Positions 34,327 through 46,141 of a stretch of 64,000 nucleotides of DNA are shown here, one piece after another. The notes beneath the pieces are model-generated. The model was not told where the DNA came from and ran no database searches. It worked only from the letters and a program-made list of their open reading frames with translations. Both the position numbers and the translations under genes were made by a program. The first letter of the stretch is position 1. The number at the start of each line of letters is the position of its first letter. This DNA comes from Delphinapterus leucas (Eukaryota; Chordata; Mammalia; Artiodactyla; Monodontidae), in NCBI RefSeq assembly GCF_002288925.2, contig NW_022098076.1, forward strand, positions 79,650,526-79,714,525, read 5' to 3'.

Positions 34327-36356
34327 TGATTGTTTGATAGTCATCTTTCCCCTGGCATATCACCTCCTCACCAACCTCCCCCCCCCAAAAAAACCCTGAT
34401 TTTGAAAAGAAGAAGATTATGTGGCAACTTTATCCACAAACTCTAAGAGTTGACATCTTTTTCTGAAGTGAATTAAAGCTTTTTTCATTCTATTCGTATT
34501 TTATCTTTTAAAGACCATTACATCATTTAATTCCTTTGATTCTCCAGAAGCTTTTTCAAGTCCATTAGAACTTCAGTAATTCAAGATGTTTCACACCAAT
34601 TAGAGCTACCTTCTCTAAAACATTCTGTGTTTTTCCTGCAAAAACATAAGCCACGGGAAGCCTTGCTTCCTATCTGGGATGCTGGCAACAGAAGCATTTT
34701 TAGAGTAGTGAAACGATTCTGTGAAATGCCTTCCTGTCATAGGAGCTGAGATACTTGTCCTGCAGTGCTTGAGAGAAATCACATTTTGGGGCTGATGCAT
34801 CAGTCATGGGTCATAAATAGGACAAGGGCTGCACTTAATAAAAAATTGGACCAACACACTCTACAGTGATATGGGATTTGTGAGAAGTACTTTTAAGGCA
34901 GTAATAAAATGTAACTATGGTTTAAAACTGTCTCTCAAAATAAGCACATTCATTATATTAGCAACTAAAGTAACATACCAGCCAGAAGCACTATCAAGAT
35001 ATATTCCTAGTAGTACTGAAGTCCTACTGCTGTATGCCCTTGGTGTAAAAACATGATTGCTGTTAAGTTTTCATAACTTTGCATACTGCATGTAAGATCA
35101 CATGAAATAAATCAATGAGTGCCAGCTACTGTATTTATCATTTGGAACAAAAGGAGGACTCTGACTGGTTATCATTGAGAAGGTGTATTCTCATGCTTTC
35201 AGCCTCTGATAGGTATCGCCATTGGAGCCATGATTGACAAGCCCACATCTGAGTGTGTGGAATCTGGTAATTCATTCTAAATATTTATACCTCAATTTAC
35301 CATCAAAAGCCAGACTTGTGTTTAGCTTTTCCCAATTTAAAATTTCATCCCAAGACATAGCAACCTTCAAAATGTTTACTACATCTCCTAAAGTTAAGAT
35401 TGCCATGAATACAAAAATAAGGGTTTTCCTTTCCAACAAGGAAGAGGAAAAGAAAAAAGGAATTAAACTCTCAAACCTGAAGAGGCCATTCTTAATGCTC
35501 GTTACCACTCTACTGCTTTGGGGCAAATACTTATGGGTCCATGCAGGGGAGGGCAGCCTTAGAAAGCAGGCTGGTATTAAATAAAACCCAAAGAAGCTTG
35601 AATGAATGAAATGAGAGTAGATCACAAAAGGAGTTTGTCTCATCTCTAGGTTTTCTTGTGGCTGCGTTTATGTGTTTACTTGAGAAGGGGTATTTATTTC
35701 CACATGGCGTTCAAAATCATTTGGCTGCCATGTCTAATATTCCCAGACAGCATGCCAGGTCCCAGAGCACCACAATTTGTACCGTTCACCATTGGTTGCA
35801 GGTAGTGACTCCAGGATTCTTCAGTATTGCTTTATGGGTTATGAGGGAGACATTTTCTCCTGGGCAGCAAGGGGCTGAGGGGATCAGTCTAAGGATATAT
35901 TGGGTGCTTTAGTAACAGTGGTTCCTTGCAGCGTCTTAAGAGCAGTTTCCCCTAGAGTGAGAAGAAAGTAAGAAGCCAACCCAGCCCCTGGAATGGAGTG
36001 TTAGGGAAAAAAATTATGCCTTCCGGTTCTAATACATGTGTCTTGCTAAATGCTTCTAATTTGTACTTTTTTTTCTTTTTTCAAAATTATTACCTTTCGA
36101 TCTGGATATGGGAGAACCACTTTCAAAGGTTCATTTAGTTAAGTGCTTTTTAAGCATTTGTTTTGACTTAAGTTGGCCACACTCTTTTCCTAAGATTGCC
36201 CTACAAATTAGCATGGAATTATTGCCTTTTGCCCAAAGAAAAAGAGGTGGCAAATAGTAATAATGGTAAGGCAAGTGTAGACCGGAACTCTGAATCTTGA
36301 AAGAGTTTACTTACTTTCCAACAAAAGGGGTAGCGTATGGGCAATAGAATACACGT

Positions 36357-36383
36357 TCTGTGTGTGTGTGTGTGTGTGTGTGT
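36357..36383. repeat. (TG)n microsatellite
   Basis: About 27 bases of TG repeat. Confidence 0.95.
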
Positions 36384-37734
36384 TATGCCACATAAGAATT
36401 CTTTTATATGTCAATAATTTTGTTTCTTTGGGAAATCGACTTCATCGGAGGCAGACTCGCTTTGCCCAGTATTTTTGGACACATTCACTAGTCTCTCTGG
36501 GTTTTTTCATCTGACCTGTCTGCATGACTAGACTACAAATCAATCAATATAACTCTTGATCTTCTGCCATCTTTAACTTTGTACTTTATGATGATACAAT
36601 GATCTCACCGTGGCTGGTTTCAGCCAGACCCCTGGGTCTGCCAGTTACCTTCGCATGTGCCAGGAGGTGAACATGAACTCATTTCAGGAAAAACAGACTG
36701 ATTTGTTCAGGTGTGAGCAGTGGCTTTTTTAACTGCCAAAGCATTCCAGTTCAACAAGACGTTCCAAGAAAATATAATTTTGGAACCAGTCCGTTCAGCT
36801 CTAGGTAGGAGAGGCCGCTTAATTACTCTCAGGTGGTCAGAGCAGAAACAGCAAGAGCAGGGTCTTAGCTACACGGCAACCAAAGCCTGTCAGGAGCAGG
36901 TAGGTGGGCTCTGAGCCCTCCTGAAGGATCAGGTACAGAAAGTAAGGGAAGGAACTGCGTCTGGTCTCCTTCACGACAGAAGTGACTGGAAAGTGCCAAG
37001 GCCAAGTCATGGGCAGGGGGCAGAGAAGGCACAAGGTGGAGGGCATCTCGAGCCTGAATCCGATTTGTCTCAGATTCCCTGAGATCTTATCAGAGTCACT
37101 CTCTGCTATTTTGCTGTCTGCATTCCTACGTCTCTCCTGCCACTTCTCATTACTTTATCTCCCACTTGAAAAGGTTTCATTGTTTAATAATCTGCAGCGT
37201 TTCTGCTAATGAATCCAGTCCAAATGTTTGAGCTGCAAGACAAGTCTGTCCTGAAGCTGCTCTCTCCTTCATCCTGCTTCACACAAATGTGAACAAGGCG
37301 GAGAGACAGGGAAGAGAGATACCGTAAGGAAATAAACAACACGTCAAGTTCTCTTTATTTAGACAGTGATTTTCCCCAAACTTAGTTAAATTCCAAAAAT
37401 GTCACTGGGCTCCATTCTATCAAAACTCAGTTCCCTCCCAGGTGTGTTAACTAAAGTACATCCTACTCTGAAAAGGATCAAGGACCACTGATGGCTGAAG
37501 AGGAATGAAATTCAGTGCTCTGACTTGAAAGACTGGAAACCCTATTCCCATAAGCCTCAGGAGGAAGCCTAGTTTAAGTAGGTGCCAGTTTACAAGTTAA
37601 CATGTTCGCATGATGGCAAAAGGGAGAAGCCATCTGACTTTATAAGCTAAGACAGCTTCACACTGAGATAATGTGATAACAGTTTTGGAAAGGCTGAACC
37701 TCAGACTGTCAAAGAGTTTAAAATCTATGGTCTG

Positions 37735-38098
37735 GGGGCTTCCCTGGTGGTGCACCGGCTGAGAGTCGGTCTGCTGATGCAGGGGACATGGGTTCCAGCC
37801 CTGGTCCGGGAAGATCCCACGTGCTGCGGAGCAACTAAGCCCGTGCGCCACAACTACTGAGCCTGTGCTCTAGAGCCCACGAGCCACAACTGCTGAGCCC
37901 ACGTGCCACAACTGCTGAGGCCTGCACGCCTAGAGCCCGTGCTCTGCAACAAAGAGAGGCCACCGCAATGAGAAGCCTGCACACCGCATCCAAGAGTGGC
38001 CCCCGCTCGCCGCAACTAGAGAGAGCCCGCGCACAGCAACGAAGACCCAATGCAGCCAAAAATAAATAAAATAAATAAATTTATTTTTTAAAAAAAAG
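37735..38098 (+). mobile_element. CHR-type SINE, long form with extended middle
   Basis: The head is GGGCTTCCCTGGTGGTGC. CCACAACT(A/G)CTGAG units are repeated, and the tail is AACGAAGACCCAATGCAGCC with (AAAT)n. The 11-base duplication TCTATGGTCTG is exact at 37724-37734 and 38099-38109. The B-box reads GGTTCCAGCCC, a mutated form. Confidence 0.93.
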
Positions 38099-38879
38099 TC
38101 TATGGTCTGTGGCCAGGATTCCTCATAGAGATAAATTATAAATAAGGTTTCCTAGGGATCTGAGTTAGATCCCAATACTAAATATATCACTAAGGACAAT
38201 CGGTCTGTCTGAGCTGGTGTCTGCATGCACAAACTAGTTTGGCTCTTTGATGCATATGAAAATCATTTTGGTTCTGAGAAGAGATTAAATTCACAAGTGC
38301 CTTTTCCTCCCCTACATATTGCCAGACTGGCTCAACTGATTTTTTTCCCACTATCTGGCATAGGATAAATAATCATATGTATATTCAAGACACAAAGGGA
38401 AAAGCAATAATGCCTGAAGAATTTGAGTAAGGCTAAGCCAGTGCCAGAAGCGCTGTTGCTATGGGAATATAGTGAGAACCAGTGAGAAAATGTGATCGGT
38501 GCCATTTGCTATAACATAACAATTGGTCTAAATCATGGCACTAAGTACTAGTCATGTTATTTTCTTCATCTTTAAAACTGATCGATAGTATTTTGCATGT
38601 ACCACACAGAAGCATTTTGAAGATTAAAGCGACACACTGGGTCCCTGAGTGAAAGGTATTTTATAGTGCAAGATTTTATTATTACAACTATTTCTATATC
38701 AAGATTTTTTTTAACATAGTTTAGGTTTATAACCATCCTTCATCCAATGTGAAACTCCCCAAAAAAGAGGTAGAACATTTAGTCTGCTAAAAAATAAATA
38801 AATAAAAATAGCTAATTTTGCTAATAGTAATGAAATTCAAAATCAGTTTTAAAAGCAAAGTAAATATTTTCACCAATTC

Positions 38880-39430
38880 AAATAGAAATATTCAATTCTA
38901 ACAAGAGTGCGGTGAAACTGATACCGCCACGCATTACTGGGGATGCTGTAATTAGCTTCAGCCATTTGGTAAATCTCTTTGGAAATATATATTGAAAGTT
39001 CTTAATAAAATAGCTTAAAATATAAAAGAAGATATAAGGACATGTTCAGCAAAGAACAACTTACAGCAATAGAAAAACTGGAGGCAATTCTAACATCTTC
39101 TAATAGTATGATTGAGCAAATTATAATACAAACTCAGAATCCTGATTATACAGTCAACATCGTGCTTACTTTCCAAGAAGCAATGGAGAAAGATACTTAC
39201 AATATAATGTGAGTCTCAAAAGCAGAATACAATTCAAAGAATGCAAAATGACATATATAATACTACTCTAATGCTATTAAAAGAATATAAATAAAGAGAA
39301 AATGGAATATGTACAAATGATAATCGTTGCTCTGATAGGAGAATGGATACTTGGCCTTTTTAAAGGAAGTTGAACTCCCAAATCAAAGAAAAAAGGAACA
39401 AAGATCTTGAACATCAGAAATAGGATAGAA
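38880..39430 (+). mobile_element. Old L1/HAL1-like LINE fragment
   Basis: Phrases match the end of an ancient LINE: ACTGATACCGCCACGCATTA near 38919, CTTACAGCAATAGAAAAACTGG near 39060, AAGCAATGGAGAAAGATACTT near 39178. It is diverged and the family is uncertain. Confidence 0.45.
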
Positions 39431-41584
39431 GCCACTGCCTTATCAGAAACAAGTCAAAACCAAAAACAACGAGTCTTCGTGGAAAGCCCAGCTGCAAAAA
39501 CACGAACCTAGCTTCAAGTCTGTCGATTTATTCAGGTAAAGTCGCTGATGAATCTGGGCTGAAGTATCAGGCACTGGTTTTAGTTACTCAACTTGAAAAC
39601 CACCTCCAGGTTGTAGGGAAATGAGAAAAGGGAAGCTCAGGCTTCTGAAGAAAGACTTGAAAAGTTAAATATGTTTCGTCTGGGAGGAAAGATGGAGAGG
39701 TGATCTCATTCCAGTGTTTGGATACCTGGAGCAGATACTGCAGGACCAAGGAGGTGACGTGCCCTGTTCACTCAGAAGCAGTAGGAAACTGCAGAAGGAA
39801 AGGCTTACATTAGAAAGATTTCCTCTCAAAGATAATTATATGTTTATTCCAGTTTTAGTCTGAATGACAGGATTACAGTCCCCTCCCCATCTGTAATCCA
39901 GGGAGAATAATGCTTGCCACATAAGTTTTAATGGATATAACATCTGTAAAATACTTTGAGCTCTTCACATGAAACATGCCATGTGAATGGGGAGAATTAT
40001 TGTTATTATTTTTGTCTCCTGCCTTCCCAATTGGTATGTTTCCTTGTGACATTTATGGGACCCCTCCAGCCAGCCAGCTGCTCTGTAACATGTCATCCCA
40101 GTGATATTTTAAATCCTTCACGTGGTTCTCATCTTACTCAGAACAAGAACAGCTGAAACGTTAATTGCTTGTCATGAAAAAGTAGAAGCCACAGTACCCC
40201 TTCAGGGCTTAGGGGTCAAAGTTTTTCCTAACATCCACTTGAAGGCCTATGTCCAGGCTTCCTAGTGAGGGTATGTTTGATGGGTCTTGTCTTTCTATTT
40301 CCTTTGAAGATCATCAACTGATGGGAGAGCCTTGGACATACAGCCTCCTTCCAAGATTTCTTTTATAAGAGTTCATTCAGATTCAACTAATGCCTATGAA
40401 ATCCCTACTCAGTGTGTGCTTGGCACTGTTTCCAGACCTTTGACACACATTGTTTCATTGTTTAAAATAACCTTTTCCCCTATTAAGTAGCAATACATGC
40501 TTTTGATTGTTCAAAAAATGGAAAATGCAGGGAAGTTTAAAGAGGCAAAAATAAATAAATAAATATCCTATACTAACCCTAATACTCAGGAAGACAATCA
40601 TTGTTGTTGTTTCTGTGTATTCTAAGATTGTGTGTGTGTGTGTGTGCATGTCTATTTACCCACTTAACGTTATTTCATAAACATCTTCCCACATTATTAA
40701 ATTTTCTTCGCAAGCACAGTTGGTCAGGCTGGCATGATACTCCGACCTATGTAGAGGCCATATGTTTTCATGCTTTACCTCACCTAATTTTCATACCATC
40801 TGCAATTCAAGTGAATTAATTGATGAAGAATTAATTCATTGATTGTTTGTATAAGTCGTTTATACTGGATCTTTTACAATATATTTGGTCTTCAAAATAA
40901 CCCTAAGAGAGAGAAAGAACAGCTAGTCTTACCATTTGCTGGCTAAAGAAATAGACCCAGAGGGATAAAATCTTCAGTCCAGGTTCACACATCCAGGAAT
41001 CTGCAGAACAGAATCCAGGCCTCATTGAATATCACCAAATCTTGAGCTCCTAGATTATTCTATCGGTTTCCACAAAGGTTGTCCCTCTGAGATTATGCTG
41101 ATAGACTGGTGGTCAAACCATAGCAGTTAAATAAGGAAGGTGGATAATTTGTAGAGTTTTTTAAAAGATGCCCTCTTGGTCGTTTCCTTGACACCTGCAT
41201 TCAGACAACATATTTACTTCCCTTTATACTTACAAAGCACTTTCACACTCTCATAATTTCCCATGTGATTTTCACATTAACCTTCGGCATCAGGCAGGTC
41301 AGGAAATATGGTCCCTATTTCACTTATGATAAAACTGAGGCCCAGAAAGAGGTAGTGACTTGCTGAGGTCACGTCAATGGTCTTGAAACTCAATCTGCTG
41401 ACCCCAGCTCTTCCCATTGTATCACATTGCTTGTGACTTACATTTATTTCACTTTCCAGCATTTTGATTACTGTCCATTTTGTTTGTCCTTTCTTCTTCC
41501 CCCCTGCAATCATTTTCTGGCTCTTGCATCTAGAAATATCTTCATCTCATTTCTGGCCCCAAATTCTTCCATACCTCCTAGTTA
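39431..41584. repeat. Unassigned DNA with scattered MIR/L2 fragments and a (TG)n run
   Basis: MIR-like pieces are at about 39880-40010, 40770-41040 and 41215-41430 (GATAAAACTGAGGCCCAGAA). A (TG)9 run is at 40629-40646. No gene is seen. Confidence 0.4.
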
Positions 41585-41595
41585 CAGCACTATTG

Positions 41596-41778
41596 TTTCT
41601 TTTTTTTAATTTATTTATTTTCTATACAGCAGGTTCTTATTAAAGGAACTGCTATTTTATAACTATTATAAAATAGTTATCTATTAGTGTATATGTGTCA
41701 ATCCCAATCTCCCAATTCATCCCCCCTCCACCCCCCACTTCCCCCCCTTGGTGTCCATACGTTTGTGCTCTACATCTG
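41596..41778 (-). mobile_element. 5'-truncated L1 3' UTR insertion
   Basis: The poly(T) at the left is the A-tail of a minus-strand insertion. The body (TATACAGCAGGTTCTTATTA ... CTTGGTGTCCATACGTTTG) is L1 3' UTR. An exact 11-base duplication CAGCACTATTG is at 41585-41595 and 41779-41789. An internal 25-base hairpin (41652-41676) seems to be extra relative to related L1 tails. Confidence 0.85.
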
Positions 41779-41869
41779 CAGCACTATTGGCTTGAATAGA
41801 AAAATGATTTTCCTTACTGAAAACTCTGCAGATCTCTATAAAAAGGGGTATCAGAGAAACTATAATGCT

Positions 41870-42075
41870 GAACAGTTTCTACGAGCCAGGTGCTGTGGCC
41901 AAGCTTGGTAGATACGATCTCATTTACTTCTCCTAACAGCTCTCAGGTACACTCTGTTATTTCACATTTCATTTTACAAATGAAACTAACAAAGCTTAGA
42001 AGGACAAATGACTTAAGGAGAAAGGAAGTTGGAACTTGAACTGAGACCATCTGACCCTACTTCTCCATAGCGCAC
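41870..42075 (+). repeat. MIR-type repeat
   Basis: The order is MIR-like: ACGAGCCAGGTGCTGTGG, GATCTCATTTACTTCTCCTA, GAAACTAACAAAGCTTAGAAGG and TTGGAACTTGAACTGAGACC. Confidence 0.6.
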
Positions 42076-42461
42076 TCACTCTTAAAATACTTCACTTGGC
42101 TTCACATAAGAAGTAAATAGAAAGAAAATTCTCGCCTCACCCCCATTTTTAAAAGAAACTGAGGCAGGTCTGGATTTATAACCAAGTGGCTTTACTAAGA
42201 GAATCATGTACCGCTATTACACTAACATGCACTTAATGATTGCAAACCAAAGGTCTAGCTGATAAAAATGTGTCACCCAGGTGAAAGTAAATTCAGATTT
42301 TTGTGTCTCGGTAAAGTTATAGGACACATACAACTCTTTTCTCCCTCACCTCACCCCTTCCTCCCGGTTTCAATCACCGTAACAGTAACATTGACAGATA
42401 CACATTCTCATAGTTTGTTTCAGACAAGTTCAGAAATCAGCAATAAAGAATAGCAGTGTCG

Positions 42462-42615
42462 GGCTTCCTTGGTGGCACAGTGGTTGAGAGTCCGCCTGCC
42501 GATGTAGGGGACGCGGGTTCGTGCCCCGGTCCGGGAAGATCCCACATGCCGTGGAGCGGCTGGGCCCGTGAGCCATGGCTGCTGAGCCTGCGCGTCCGGA
42601 GCCTGTGCTCCGCAA
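42462..42615 (+). mobile_element. CHR-type SINE, short form, 3'-truncated
   Basis: It is short form up to CTCCGCAACGGGAGA, then breaks off without the GAGGCCCGCGTACCGC end, without an A-tail and without a detectable target duplication. The truncation must be a later deletion or a recombination. Confidence 0.88.
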
Positions 42616-43291
42616 CGGGAGAAGACTAAAACCGTATAGCTAAGGAATACAAGAATGTAGGATGTATTCTACAATGAAAAATATTTTTGATAGCCTTACT
42701 TCCTGGGTTCTGCTGTAACAACTGGTATGAAACTTTAGCTGGAGTTTCTATTTTAGTTAAATAGGACTATACAAACAAAAACAATTGGAGGAGTTCAAAG
42801 AAGAATAATTGCAAAAACAAAATTAAAAAGAAGATGAAGAAGAATTCAGTCATAAGGTAATTGTAACGCAATTTGAAATCCATATTTGCAAGGAGAACTA
42901 ACCTTCACACCTTCTCTCCTTTCTCTTTCCAATGTTGACCCACACTGATTTAAGTCATGGACCTAAATGACTTAAAACTACCCTCCAAGTATTTCTCTGA
43001 TCCAGACCTCACTCTCCTTTAATCAGTCCTGAGCATCAGGTACTAACTCATCTCCTGGTTCCTAACCTCTTGCCTGCCAAGTCATCCTTCCAGCTGTCTA
43101 CAGAATTATTTTCACCAGATACAGAAGTGATCCTATCACTCCCCAGGCTCAAAGTCTCCAATGCTTCCTCCGTTTTATAAATCCTGGCTGCCAAATGTCA
43201 CCTCTGTAGGTCTCTGGCCAATCTCTCCAGACTCTTCTCCCAACAGATTCTTTCTCACAACCCTTCAACACCCACACTTCCCCATCTTTAT
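42616..43291 (+). repeat. Unassigned, then probable L2 fragment
   Basis: From about 42960 the sequence follows L2-like order: GTGATCCTATCACTCCCCAG, CTCAAAGTCTCCAATGCTTCC, then CCAAATGTCACCTCTGTAGG. The first part is unassigned. Confidence 0.45.
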
Positions 43292-43304
43292 GAACTCCAT
43301 TTTC

Positions 43305-43779
43305 TTTTTCTTCCTTTCTTTTTATTATTTTTTTTTTGAGAGTTATGTTTTATTTGGCAGAGAGTTTTAGGATTTCAAGCCCACGAGGTGGCCTCTCAAG
43401 TAACCCTGAGAGAGCTGCTCTGAGGAGGTGAGGTGGGAAGCTAGAATGTATAGGAGTTTTGCAACAAAGGGCAGGTAGTAGGAACAAAAGATTCCTGTTA
43501 ATTAAAGAAAACTAGAAATCTCAAGTTAAGGAATTTAGCACTTTTCTATGTATGGGATGATGCAATCATTCACTGAAATCATTCCTTTGTTAGGCACCTC
43601 AAGCTATCTGGGGGCCAGTATTCTGTAGTATTTTCACATCCTGAGTTTCCTCAGGGCTTACTGTGGGGAGTGGCTGCAGTCTGATGGCTGCTAGATGGTA
43701 GGTATTCTTTTCCTTCCTGGGTTCACTCAGGGCTCACCAGCTCACCATCAGCAGTGGCCGGGCTGTGGCTGCAATCACC
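43305..43779 (-). mobile_element. Retroposed LTR-derived transcript with 13-base duplication
   Basis: The body, read on the minus strand, resembles a cetartiodactyl LTR ending in an AATAAA signal (complement of 43349-43354). About 11 bases later comes an A-rich tail (poly-T and T-rich DNA at 43305-43337). GAACTCCATTTTC is exact at 43292-43304 and 43780-43792. A 13-base duplication plus an A-tail after the poly(A) signal indicates L1-type retroposition of a polyadenylated RNA, not retroviral integration, which duplicates 4-6 bases. It sits next to L2-like sequence. The LTR family name is not assigned. Confidence 0.65.
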
Positions 43780-43792
43780 GAACTCCATTTTC

Positions 43793-44604
43793 AAGTGTAC
43801 AAAATTTACCAGGAGAAAGGAGAGAAGGAAAGGAAGAGGTCCAACACTTACAGAGCATCTCTTGTGCACTGGAGTCCTCACTGGCCATCAGGGTCCCATC
43901 CCAGACCATGGGCCTTGAGGCTGCATGGTTGAAACAAGCACGGAGACTGCAGATGAGAAGCCGCTCAGTCTCGTGACCACCAGTGATATTGGAAGAACTG
44001 ACAAGGTAGGAAGGAGAAGCAGTGAGACTTGCAGACAGCAAGATTAGAGCCCACAGCAGGAACTGGTGAGCTCAGAGCAACATGGAACACACTGTGCTCT
44101 CCCTTCCTGGCATCCCTGACTCCTTATCACCGCCAAGAGTGAGAATCACTGCCCTCCTTCTACTTGCTCCCCATTGCTGCTTTTAAACCATCATACAAAA
44201 TCTTCACTTCGTTGAGCTTTCACACATCTTCCTATTCCATCCTCTGTGCCTTTCTCCTCACAGTCACAACAGATTCCCCCCTTGAGAACTTTGAGGTCCA
44301 AATCCAGCTCTCAGCCTTTTGTCTCCATCTGACTGTCACCAGGAATGACCTTAACAACCACGTTGACAATCTATCTGACCTACTCTGCTCAACATTCTCT
44401 AATCTTCATGACTCTAACAGTCTTTTGTCACTCATCGACCACTCACTCCATGGCCACCCCCAAGACTTTGTCATTGTCCAGAGGTGCTTCTGCTTCACCT
44501 CTGACATGTTTAACTCCAACGCACCAATCCTTGACCACACTCTCTTGACCTCATGGCTCTTATTATATCTTCCCGTTTCTCGGTCCTTCCCTTTCATTCC
44601 ATTC
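43793..44604 (+). repeat. Unassigned, then possible old LINE fragment
   Basis: 44164-44604 contains a 147-codon open frame. Parts of it (NHVDNLSDLL, HGHPQDFVIV) faintly resemble the endonuclease region of L2/CR1-type LINEs. The resemblance is weak and the frame is probably fortuitous. Confidence 0.3.
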
Positions 44605-45238
44605 TGAGGCAGGAGATAGATGGGTCCCTGGCTGAGCAGCTAGAGTTTGTCCCCTGTGGACAGATAACTCCAAGATGAAGACGAGGAGGAACTGAGCCCC
44701 ACCCAGATAAGAGACCACACGTTTCTCATTCTCAAGGTCAAGGCCACCTTTCTGACTATACATGTGCAGAAAGGTTCCTTGGAAATCAAAAGGGAGTGAT
44801 GTCGACCTACCCATAGGCCTCTTCACCAGAATACATCTTGGCTAAGAGATGCACATGCACACATGGGAGGACCCTGAGATAAACCAAATACAGACTCAGA
44901 ACCAGGTAAAGCAAGATGATTGGCCAAAGGAAACCCGGAAGAAATGCCACACATAAGTGATTCAAACTACCACGAGGGCGTGACTTTCTCTCTCAGCCCG
45001 CCTGTGTGTCTATCCACACGTACTATTTTTCCTCCTAATAAACACTTTACTTGTTTCACTACTTTCCGTCTTTGTGGGAATTCATTTCTGCAAAGCCCTT
45101 TGGGCCAGGGCCTTGTCACTGGCCATTGGTCTAGTGGTTAGGATTTAGCACTCTCACTGCCACAGCCGGACCTCAATCTCTGGCTGGGAACGGAAATCCT
45201 GCTTCAAGCTGCTGCAGGCCAAGGCCACCCAAGATGAA
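44605..45238 (+). mobile_element. Endogenous retrovirus LTR with embedded tRNA-Glu-like segment
   Basis: It starts TGAGGCAGGAGATAGATGGG, carries a poly(A) signal AATAAA (45037-45042), and then a U5-like stretch TTCACTACTTTCCGTC. The poly(A) signal position gives plus orientation. Near the end is a tRNA-Glu-like block (see the next entry). No gag-pol-env follows, so it looks like a solo LTR. The right boundary is approximate because no clear duplication was found. Confidence 0.65.
45121..45192 (+). other. tRNA-Glu-like segment within an LTR (not a functional tRNA gene)
   Basis: GGTCTAGTGGTTAGGATT and GCACTCTCACTGCCACAGCC match the D-arm and anticodon-arm order of tRNA-Glu(CTC), with a CTC triplet in place. 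The A-box TGGTCTAGTGG is intact. The B-box position reads GGACCTCAATCTC instead of GGTTCGANTCC, and acceptor pairing is poor. It is therefore a tRNA relic inside a repeat. Confidence 0.6.
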
Positions 45239-46141
45239 TTTCTTTACATATTCATGGACACGTACTTTCCTATCCATCCCAGATCCCATGGACCCTCATT
45301 TTAACCACTTGCATTTCAATCAATTCACTCCTCTTTTTAAGAAGGTGTTTATGCCTCCAACTTTATAGAGGAAAAGACCGAAGCTGTTGGACATACACTT
45401 CCTCAGCTCTTCACCCCTACCTAAAGATCTATGTCTGCATAACCAAGATTTTCTTTTTCCCAGGCCAAATGGAGAAGTGTCCCTACTCTCAAACTAGGCT
45501 ATTTTCTCCACTTAAGTTCTTGATCTCACCTCTTATGTCCTTGCTCCATTGGTTATTCTTTCTTTCTCCTTTTTTTTCAGTCTTTCTCTTTCAACCGATT
45601 TCTTCCTCACAGACTATCAGTAAATTCAAGTGCCTCACATTTAAAAATTCCCTTCTGAAAAATAAATTAAAATTCCCTTCTGCTTCCCCCTGATTATCCC
45701 CTAATCCTCCCTCCTTTCATTCCCACGTAGCTTCCCACAAGGAATGGTCTAGACTCTCAACTTTCATTTACGGGCATCTTATTCAAATGAGATTATGATC
45801 CAGTAGGTCTAGGATGGAGACTGAGAGTTTGAACTTCTGATAAGCTCCTGGGTGAGGCCAGTACAAAGGGTCTCTAGACAATCCACTTCTTCAACTCAGA
45901 TGTACTCTTCAATCCACTGTAATCTGGCTTCTGCCCCACCACCTCCACACCCTGGCATGGTCACCGATGACTTCTTATTTGTCAAATCAAATGAGTATGT
46001 GTCAAAATTTATGACCTCTTAGAGGGAAATCCGGTTTACTATTCCTATTGTGGAACTACAACCTTGACCTCCATGATGCCACTCTATCTTTTTCTCCTTC
46101 TCTGATCATCCATTCTTAGGCTGCACAACTGGCTCCTTTTC
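45239..46141 (+). repeat. Probable degraded L2-like LINE, interrupted by LTRs
   Basis: Phrases such as ATGGTCACCGATGACTTCTT near 45957, and the pyrimidine-rich style, fit the sense strand of an L2 RT region. 45785-45865 contains a MER5A-like piece (GATCCAGTAGGTCTAGGATG). The assignment is weak. Confidence 0.35.

Larger units (their letters stand above)
33501..37720. other. Long unassigned region
   Basis: No gene or named repeat is recognised apart from a poly(A) run at about 33930-33949 and a (TG)n run at 36357-36383. The open frame at 35234-35584 (116 codons) and its antisense partner have no domain and no family resemblance. Conserved non-coding elements could lie here but cannot be judged from one genome. 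Confidence 0.35.

Noticed and set aside
35234..35643. Two opposing open frames of 116 and 123 codons
   Set aside because: They overlap each other on opposite strands, show no domain, and have the composition of AT-rich intergenic DNA.
43305..43779. Ordinary solo LTR from retroviral integration
   Set aside because: The 13-base duplication and A-tail after the poly(A) signal fit L1-type retroposition better than integrase-mediated insertion.
45121..45192. Functional tRNA-Glu gene
   Set aside because: The B-box is destroyed, acceptor pairing is poor, and the block lies within an LTR-like repeat.
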